Origin: Pirellulales bacterium
GTDB lineage: Bacteria; Planctomycetota; Planctomycetia; Pirellulales; Lacipirellulaceae
Reading direction: 5' to 3'
DNA: 36,706 nt
NCBI GenBank assembly: GCA_025935855.1
Contig: JAICUM010000003.1
Span: forward strand, 1-36,706
Shown: in pieces, positions 16,639-24,800 of the stretch
Position numbering within the stretch: position 1 is the stretch's first letter
Layout: the number at the start of each line of letters is the position of its first letter
The notes under the pieces: model-generated
What the model was told of the DNA's origin: nothing
The model's database searches: none
What the model saw: only the letters and a program-made list of their open reading frames with translations
Translations under genes and position numbers: made by a program

Positions 16639-16775
16639 CGAGGATGCTCGGGGCGGAGAATCGCCCCTCTCACGTATCGGAAGCGGTTGCGACGATCTTG
16701 AGGGTCACCGCGATTGCGCGAAGGGTCGCGAGAAACTCGGGAGTAAGCTCCGCGGCTAGATGAAGGCCGTTGCCA

Positions 16776-19700
16776 TCACTGCTGGCTTAAAGTGGCGGGC
16801 GCTTTCCAATCGAGCGCCGGCCACAGCAGCGTACGACCGTCCCGGCCGCTGGTGAGCGCCGCGCGGCCGTCAGGCGAGAAGCTTACCGAGGTCACCTCCT
16901 CGGCATGTCCGGCCAGCGTAATGATTTCTTTGCCGGTCGCGGCGTCCCACAGCTTCGCGGAATTGTCCTCGCTGCCGGTGATCGCGCGGGCATTGTCAGC
17001 CGATAGGGCGACGCTTGTTAGCGCGGCTGTGTGACCCTTGAGCGTCTGCAAAGCCTTGCCCGTCGCCGCGTCCCACACGATAGCCGTGTTGTCCTCGCTG
17101 CCGGTAATGATCCGCGAGCCGTCGCGTGAAAAAGCGCCCGATCGCACCGCCCATTCATGGCCGGTGAGCGTGAGCAAGACGTTGCCGGTTTTCGCATCCA
17201 CGACGTTCGCCGTCTTGTCGCTCGATACGGTGAGAATCCGCGAGCCGTCCGGCGAGAAGCACGCCTGCAGCACGCCGCCCTTGTGATGCTTCAGCACCGG
17301 CTCGAGCGGAGCGCCGTCCGCCGCGTCGAACAGGCGGGCCGTGCCGTCGTCACTCGCCGTAAGAATCCGCGAGCCGTCCCGCGAATAGCAAACGCTGTTG
17401 ATATAGCCCGAGTGAATGTTGTCGAGCTTCACCAGCACCTTGCCGGTGGCGACGTCCCAGATTTTGGCCGAGCGATCCCAGCTTCCCGTGACGATGCGTT
17501 TTCCGTCGGGCGAAATGTCGGCCGAAGCGACCACGCCGTGCGGGCTGAAGCGCACGGCGAGTTTGCGCGTAACGATGTCGTACAACCGGGCGTCGTTGCC
17601 GCCGATGACCAGCAACCGCTCGCCGACGGGTGCGAAGCGGGCCGCCCACACGATGCCGCCGCGGCCGCCCATGTCGAGCCAGGACTGCGGTTGGCCCTTG
17701 TCGTTCGCGATGGTGATTTCCTGGCCGGCGTCCAAATTCCACAGCTGCACCGTGCCGTCAGCGGCGCACGCCGCTGTGGCGAGCCGGCCGTCGGCGGAGA
17801 GGTCGATTGAGGTGAAGGCGAGGTCTTTTTTGCGTGGCTCGAGCGTTCGCAGCAACCGAGCGTCGGCGAGCGACCACAGCCGCAGTTTGCCGTCGTCGCA
17901 GCAAGTGAGCCCGAGCCGCCCGTCTGCGGACACGGCCAGATCGGCGACATAATCGGGATGCCGCAGTAAACCCGCTGGGATTTCCTGGCCGGTCGCCACG
18001 TCCCACTGACCGCAGGTGTTATCGCCGCTGGCCGTCACAAGCCGCGCCCCGCGATTGATGAAGTGCATCGCCGTGATTGTGCGGCTATGACCCCGCAACA
18101 CCGGGCCGGCGGTCCACTTGTTCGTCGCCGCATCGAGCCGCCACAGCCGGACGAAGCCGCGGTCGCCGCCGCTGGCGAGCAGCGTTCCGCCGGGGCCGAA
18201 ACGCAACGACGTGACCTCGGCTGCATGCCCGGTGAGCGCCGCCACTTTCGCTCCGTTGGCGGCGTCCCAGATCTGCACTTCATTGCCGCCGCCGCCAGTG
18301 GCGATGAGCTTTCCATCGTCCGAAACGTCGAGGGCCGCCGTTCGGCCGGTATTTTCCAGGTGCGAAAGCTCCGTGCCGGCCGCCACATCCCACATCCGCA
18401 CGGTGCCATCGCCGGCGCCCGTGGCCAGCCGCGTGCCATCGGCGAAGAACACCGCGGACGAGGCGAGGAAGTCGTGCCCCTCGTGGAACCACTGCTGGCG
18501 GGCCAGCGTCGCGGCGTCCCATAGCGAGGCCGTGCGATCGTGGCTGGCGGTCACAATTTCCTTACCGTCCCGCGAGAAGCGCGCCGACAGGACAGAGTCA
18601 GGGATCTCATTGTGGTCCACTGCCAGCGCTAGCGTTTCACTATGGCCCGCCGGGTTCCAGAGTTTGATTTGTGCGTCGCGGCCACCCGAGAGGATCCACG
18701 CGCCTTCGGGAGAATAGGCGACGCTGTTGACGTGGCTGGCGTGGCCGCGCAGCTGCCTGAGCTCTTTGCCGCTCGCGACGTCCGACAGGACGACCATGTT
18801 GTCCTGTCCGCCGCTGGCCAGGCTCTTGCCATCCGGAGAGAACGCGATCGTGCGCACCGGGCCGCGATGGCCGGCCAGTGCCGTGAATGGCACGGGCGCC
18901 TCGGGCTCCTTGTCCAGCCGGCGCTCAATATCCACGGGACGCGTTTCTTCCAGGTTCCAGATGAGCACTCGCCCGTCGTACCCCGCTGAGGCGATGTGCA
19001 GGCCGTCGGGCGCGAATTTCGCCGCGTACACCGGCCCGTGGTGTTGCGTGAACTCGGTTTCGTTGACGAACTCCTCGGGCGGCAAGTTCTTCGCCGCCTC
19101 GCGCAGGGCGGCCCCGCGGCTGTTTTTCGCGATCGAGGCGCGGAGCCAAACGATGGCTTTGCCGTCCTGCCCGGCGGTGACGATGCGATTGCCGTCGGGC
19201 GAGAATTCCGCCGACCACACCCACCAGCTATGGCCACGGAGGATTTGGGTCGTCTGGCGCGTGGCAAGGTTCCACAAGCGAGCGGTTTGATCGTAGCCGC
19301 ACGTGACGAGCCACTGGCCATCCGGCGAGAAACGAACGCTTAACACGCCGTCGGTGTGGCCATCGAGCGGCGCCATGAGCGCACCGTCGGCGGTGCGATA
19401 AATGTGAACGCTGCCGTCACTTCCGCCGGCGGCGAGGCGCTCGCCGCGCGGATCGTACCCCACTGAGTACACATACTGAGCTTGCGACAACTCGCGTTCG
19501 GGCTTGCCGGTTTGCAGATTCCAGATCGAAGCCTTGCCGGCGCGATCGCCGATGGCGAAGTGCATGCCGTCCGGTGAAAACGCGACTGCCTCAACCGGCG
19601 CGGCGTTCTTCCAGGACTTATCGGCGAGGTTGCACAGGTAATTCAGCCGGCCCCATTCCCAGTTCCGCAAACTCGGCGGGCACTCGGCCAGCAGCTCCGC

Positions 19701-21752
19701 GGCGCGGTCGAAGGCATTCTCGTCGATCTTGGTTTTGGTCAAGCCAATGCGGGCGATGTACGCGGAGTACTCTTCGGCTTTCTTGGATTCGTTGGCCAGG
19801 TCGCGCTGCTTGGTGGCCTCAACAGTTTGCGCGTCGGCGATGTTTTTCTGCTTCACGGCCTCGACCAGATTGGTCTTCGCCTCGCCTTCAGCCTTGGTGG
19901 CGCGATCCCGTTGCTGCTCAGCAGTATTCTTTTGAGCCAATGCTTCCTGGCGTGCGGTTTCCGCTTCCTTAAAGTTCTTATTCGCCTCTCCCTCGGCCAC
20001 GACCGCGCGATCGCGCTGCACGACGGCCTCGTTGCGTTCCTTGCGCACGGCGGCGAACGCCACCGACACGACGACGATGACGGAAGCCACGAGCGCGGCG
20101 ACGGCTCCTTTCAAGACACGGATGCGACGCTTGCGCGATTCACGCTCGCGGCGGCCGGCCTCGAGCATCGCGAGCAGCTCGCGATGCTCCGCGACCGCGG
20201 AGTCCAGCAGCGACGCCCCCAGATCGAAATCGCCCTTGTCGAGCGCCAGCTTGGCGTATTCAATTCGCGCGGTCGAAAGCAGCGCGGTCGCCCGCGGGTT
20301 CTCCGGCCACAAGGCGAGCGACTCTTCCAGACCATACATCACGCGAGCGTACAGCTCGTAATCCTGCCGCTCCTTCGCCAAGAGCATATTCCGCTGGGCA
20401 TGCTCGACCAGTTGAATGCTCTGCGAATGCGACTGATACTCGCGCACGGCCCGCTGGAAGGCCGGCACGCTTTCGTGCCGATCCTCGGCCTCGGTGGCCA
20501 TCGCCTTCTTGGCAATCTCGAACAGCTCGCCGGAAACGCCTTCGGCCGGCTGAATTTGGTTCTTCGCGGCGGCGAAGAGGCAGGCCATCACCGTCTTGCC
20601 GGAGTGCGGCGGCCTGCCGGCCAGGATTTCATACAGGATGGCGCCGAGCAGGTAGACGTCGCTGGCCTTTGTGATCTTCTCCAGCGGCCCGGTGGCCATC
20701 TCCGGCGCCATGTAGGCCGGCGTGCCGCCCATCGCGTCCGACTGGCTGACGGATGCGGCATTGGGGAATTCGGGGCTCACGCGCGCCAGTCCCCAGTCCA
20801 TTACCAGCACTTCGCCGAAGTCGCCCAGCATGACGTTCTCGGGCTTCAAGTCGCGATGGATCACGCCGTTCACATGGGCGAACGCCACCGCGTCCGCCAC
20901 GCGCAGCAGAATCGTCAGATTGTCGTCCAGCGATTTCTGCTTGAGGACCTTGTTCCACGGCGTCCCTTTGACGCGCTTCATTGAGTAGAAGAGCGCGCCT
21001 TGGTTATCGGCGCCAAGGTCGTAAATCGGGACGATGTTCGGGTGGTCGAGCTCGCCGGTGACCACCGCTTCGGAGATGAACTTGTCGCGCTGGGCCACGT
21101 TTTTGTGGTCGCCGTCCTTGAGCATCTTCAGGGCGACTGTCCGCGCGATCGACGATTGCCGGGCCGCGTACACGACGCCCATGCCGCCTTCGCCGATGAT
21201 GTTCAAGAGCTCGTAGTCCGGCGCGTCGGCGGGCGACGTGCTCGGCGATGTCACGGCTCCGGTCGGCACCACTTGCCGTGACTTGACCACCAGCGAAGAG
21301 CTGGTCATGAAGGAACCGCGGATGGTTTCCTTCTGCTTGATCGTCGCTCGCGAGTCCGTCGCCGCGGATCCCGCGATATTCCCCTCCCAGTGCGAGGTGA
21401 GCATGCTTTCGTCGATTTCCTTGCTTCCGCCGAGGAACTCGATCGTTTGCTCGGCGCTGAAATCGACCGTCAGCGGCTGAATCGATGGACCGTCGAACGA
21501 CGACCGGCTTTGGCTCAGCTCCAGCGAGGCGAGCGTCTCCTGATCGACCGAGTGGCCCGCGGTGTCTCCGGCGGGGAGTTCGATCGTAACTTCGTTCGGC
21601 GGATACTCCTCGATCGTGTTGGCCGTCGGGAAGCGAACGTCCGCGATCGTGCGCTGGGGAAGCTGCCGCCATACGGCCCCGCACGAGGGGCAGCGGGCCG
21701 CTGTGCGAGAGGCTTCGTCAAGCTCGTGTTGGCAACTAGGACAAGCAGCCAT
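16776..21752 (-). CDS. transmembrane Ser/Thr protein kinase with zinc-ribbon-like N-terminus and C-terminal WD40 propellers
   Basis: CPSCQHEL..CPSCGAVW; GEGGMGVVYAARQ, VALKML, HRDLKPENVMLGDFGEVLVMDWGLA; TM GAVAALVASVIVVVSVAFAAV; about 21 WD40-type units. Confidence 0.93.
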   Translation of the reverse strand: MAACPSCQHELDEASRTAARCPSCGAVWRQLPQRTIADVRFPTANTIEEYPPNEVTIELPAGDTAGHSVDQETLASLELSQSRSSFDGPSIQPLTVDFSAEQTIEFLGGSKEIDESMLTSHWEGNIAGSAATDSRATIKQKETIRGSFMTSSSLVVKSRQVVPTGAVTSPSTSPADAPDYELLNIIGEGGMGVVYAARQSSIARTVALKMLKDGDHKNVAQRDKFISEAVVTGELDHPNIVPIYDLGADNQGALFYSMKRVKGTPWNKVLKQKSLDDNLTILLRVADAVAFAHVNGVIHRDLKPENVMLGDFGEVLVMDWGLARVSPEFPNAASVSQSDAMGGTPAYMAPEMATGPLEKITKASDVYLLGAILYEILAGRPPHSGKTVMACLFAAAKNQIQPAEGVSGELFEIAKKAMATEAEDRHESVPAFQRAVREYQSHSQSIQLVEHAQRNMLLAKERQDYELYARVMYGLEESLALWPENPRATALLSTARIEYAKLALDKGDFDLGASLLDSAVAEHRELLAMLEAGRRERESRKRRIRVLKGAVAALVASVIVVVSVAFAAVRKERNEAVVQRDRAVVAEGEANKNFKEAETARQEALAQKNTAEQQRDRATKAEGEAKTNLVEAVKQKNIADAQTVEATKQRDLANESKKAEEYSAYIARIGLTKTKIDENAFDRAAELLAECPPSLRNWEWGRLNYLCNLADKSWKNAAPVEAVAFSPDGMHFAIGDRAGKASIWNLQTGKPERELSQAQYVYSVGYDPRGERLAAGGSDGSVHIYRTADGALMAPLDGHTDGVLSVRFSPDGQWLVTCGYDQTARLWNLATRQTTQILRGHSWWVWSAEFSPDGNRIVTAGQDGKAIVWLRASIAKNSRGAALREAAKNLPPEEFVNETEFTQHHGPVYAAKFAPDGLHIASAGYDGRVLIWNLEETRPVDIERRLDKEPEAPVPFTALAGHRGPVRTIAFSPDGKSLASGGQDNMVVLSDVASGKELRQLRGHASHVNSVAYSPEGAWILSGGRDAQIKLWNPAGHSETLALAVDHNEIPDSVLSARFSRDGKEIVTASHDRTASLWDAATLARQQWFHEGHDFLASSAVFFADGTRLATGAGDGTVRMWDVAAGTELSHLENTGRTAALDVSDDGKLIATGGGGNEVQIWDAANGAKVAALTGHAAEVTSLRFGPGGTLLASGGDRGFVRLWRLDAATNKWTAGPVLRGHSRTITAMHFINRGARLVTASGDNTCGQWDVATGQEIPAGLLRHPDYVADLAVSADGRLGLTCCDDGKLRLWSLADARLLRTLEPRKKDLAFTSIDLSADGRLATAACAADGTVQLWNLDAGQEITIANDKGQPQSWLDMGGRGGIVWAARFAPVGERLLVIGGNDARLYDIVTRKLAVRFSPHGVVASADISPDGKRIVTGSWDRSAKIWDVATGKVLVKLDNIHSGYINSVCYSRDGSRILTASDDGTARLFDAADGAPLEPVLKHHKGGVLQACFSPDGSRILTVSSDKTANVVDAKTGNVLLTLTGHEWAVRSGAFSRDGSRIITGSEDNTAIVWDAATGKALQTLKGHTAALTSVALSADNARAITGSEDNSAKLWDAATGKEIITLAGHAEEVTSVSFSPDGRAALTSGRDGRTLLWPALDWKAPATLSQQ

Positions 21753-21844
21753 GAAAGTTTCGCATCAGTGCGAGCAGCGGGGCAAGGATTCTATTGTAAT
21801 CGAGACAAGCAGCGCTCGCCGCCACGCGGTCCGGGATGCGGCAT

Positions 21845-24800
21845 TTACCGAGGTTTCTTGCGAGAACGCCCTCGCGCCGCCCGCAGCCGCTTCCACTGGC
21901 TCGGCTTGGCCGCGGCCAGCGTCTTGTCGAGCTGCCGTTGCCAATCGCGGCCGGCGCCGGATAGCGCCAGCGCCGCGCCGGCCAGCGCCGCGCGGTGATA
22001 AATCGTGCTGGACGAGCGCATCCGGGGCGACCCCTGGATCGCGTCATCGACGGAATTGGTTCCACTTACGGCGTCAATCGCAGACGTGGCGGCCGGAACC
22101 GGCTCATTGATCGGCGAAATCGGTTGGATATTTTTTGCGGCGGCCTTGTTCGCGCCGGCATCGTTTGGATTCGCGTCGGTCGGCGGCTTCAGCTCCGCGG
22201 CCGGCTTCGCATCTTCCGTCGGCGGCTTGTCGCGGCCGCCTTCGCTGTCGTCGCCCGGGTCGACCAACTTGCCGTTGCGAACAACCACCTCGATCACCAG
22301 CCGGCTTTTGTTATTCTCAGGCTGCACGAGGTAAATCGCATAATGGTTGTCCGGCAGATTGCGGAACAGCCCCGGCAAGTTTTTCATCACCTCGGGCCGC
22401 AGGCGATAGCCCTCGCTCATCGTGCCGTCGGGATTGATGACCCGCAGCTCGAAGTACCGCTCGCCGGCGGCTTGCGATTCGCCCGCCGAGCCGCGCACAT
22501 CATTCGGCGCCAGGGTCGCGAGGCGCGTGTCTTGCGTCGTCAGCACTGGCGGCGAGGCGGGCCGCTCAGGGAACGTCAGCACCGCGACCGCCGGCGTCAA
22601 ATCAATGCGGATGAACTGGTTACCGATGCCCGGGTTCTTCAGATCGCGATCGACCGGATTGCTCTGGCCCGATTCATCGGGCGGCGCGACCACGGTTTGC
22701 GGCTGCGGAAAGTCGTCGTCATGAATGCGAACGACGATGGGAATGGTCGCCGATGGGTGAAGCGGATCAGGAGCCTCGGTATAGGTGTGCGTGGCCGTGA
22801 ACATGTGCAGACCGGATGTTGCCGCCGCCGGCGTCACGGTGAACGTTTCCTCGTGCGGCCCTTTGTTGTCGCCCCAATCGACAAACAGCTTGTACGTGTC
22901 GCGGCCGGGATCGGTAAACGTGCCGGTGATCGTCGTTTGGCCCTTGGTGTTCACGTCGGTGGCGAAGAACGTAGCGTCGCTCAGCGTTGGGCTGACGTTC
23001 TTCACATCGACGCTCAGCGTTTTCACGGTGACGCCGCCGTCGTCGTCGCGGATGGTGATGGTGACTGTGTAAACGCCGTTATCGACATAGGTGTGCTGGG
23101 CGTCGAACGAGCCGGCTGTGAGTACGCCCGGGCTGCCGAAGACATCGGTTGTCGGCACGCCGTTCTGCTCGACCGGATCGTCGCCCGGCTGGAACCGCGG
23201 CTGGTCGCCCCAGTTGATCGTGTAAGTAAACGTTTCCTGGGTCTGGCCGCCGTTCGTGACGTTCCCCGCGTTGAGCGGATTGTCGAAGCCGGGGTCGGTG
23301 AACTGCGAGATGTTCAGCACCACCAACTGGCTGCCTTCATGAATCGTCTGGTCGGCCGCCACTTGAACGGTCGGCGCCACGTTGTTCACCGTGATCGTCA
23401 ACGTGCGGGAATCGACTGGACCATCGTCGTCCGAGAGCTTCACCGTGACGGTGTAGACGCCGTTGTCCGCATAGGTATGCGGCGCGTGGTCGAAGTCGGC
23501 GGTGGTCGGCACGCCAGGCGAGCCGCTGACACGATTGACGGTGGTCACCGGCGTGAGGGCCGTGCCGTCGCCCCAGTCGATCGTGACGCCCGCGAAGGTT
23601 TCCTCGAACTCGCCGCCGTTGGACGCGTTGCCGGCGTTCAGCGGATTGTCGAACCCCGGATCCTCAATCCGCACGCCAAGCCCCGCGAGGGTGAACGCCT
23701 GGCCTTCGTCCCGCACCAGTCCTGACGTGCCTGTGAGCGTCGGATCGACGTTCAGCACCGTCACGGTGAACGTCTGCTGGTGCTGCCCGCCATCGTCGTC
23801 GAACACCGTCACCGCGACGGTGTACGTGCCGTTGTCGGCGTAGGTGTGCGAGCCGTCGAACGACCCGGCGGTCAGGACGCCAACGCTGCCATGCACATCG
23901 ATCGTGGCATCGCCGGTGTTCGCCGCCGTGCCGTCGCCCCAATCGGTGCTGAAGGTAAACGTCTCGACGGTCTCGCCGCCGTTGGACGCGTTGCCGGCGT
24001 TGAGCGGGTTGTCAAAGCCTGGATCGGTAAACGTCCCAATGTTCGTGAGCGAGAGCAGGCTGCCTTCGTCAATCGTCTGGCTGCCGACAACCGAAAGCGC
24101 CGGACTGACGTTCAAGACGTTGACCGTAAACGTCGTCTGATCCTGCCCGCCGTCGTCGTCAAAAACCGTGACGGTGACGGTGTAATTGCCGTTATCGGCG
24201 TAAGTGTGGGAGCCGTCGAACGAACCGGCGGTGAGCGTCCCCGGGCTGCCGTGTACGTCAATCGTCCCATTGCCGGAATCAGTCGCCGTTCCGTCGCCCC
24301 AATTCACGGTGAACGTAAACGTCTCGACCGTTTCGCCGCCGTTCGCCGCGTTGCCGGCGTTCAGTGGATTGTCGAACCCGGGATCGGTGAACGAACCGAT
24401 GTTCGTCAGCGTGAGCAAACTACCTTCATTGATGGTCTGATTGACCGGGGCCGACAGCAAAGGCGCGACATTCAGCACCGATACTTGAAACGTCTTCGCG
24501 TCGCTGCCGCCATCATCGTCGAAGACCTTGACAGTTACGGTATACGTGCCGTTGTCAGCATAAGTGTGCGAGCCGTCGAACGAGCCCGCCGTCAGCACAC
24601 CCGGACTTCCAATCACGTCAACGGTTGCATTGCCGGCGTCAGTGCTCGTACCGTCTCCCCAGTTGACCGTGAAAGTGAACGTCTCCACCGTTTCGCCGCC
24701 GTTGTTTGGATCGAGCGTGTTCAGCGGATTGTCGAAGCCCGGATCGGTAAACGTCCCAATGTTGGTCAGCGATAGCAGCGATCCTTCGTTGATCGTCTGA

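Noticed and set aside
19827-20984. 385-aa plus-strand ORF
   Set aside because: Antisense to the kinase region; includes mirror images of kinase codons.
21995-23725. 576-aa plus-strand ORF antisense to the PKD gene
   Set aside because: Arg/Val/Gly-rich shadow ORF produced by GC codon bias opposite a clear repeat protein; no recognisable domain.
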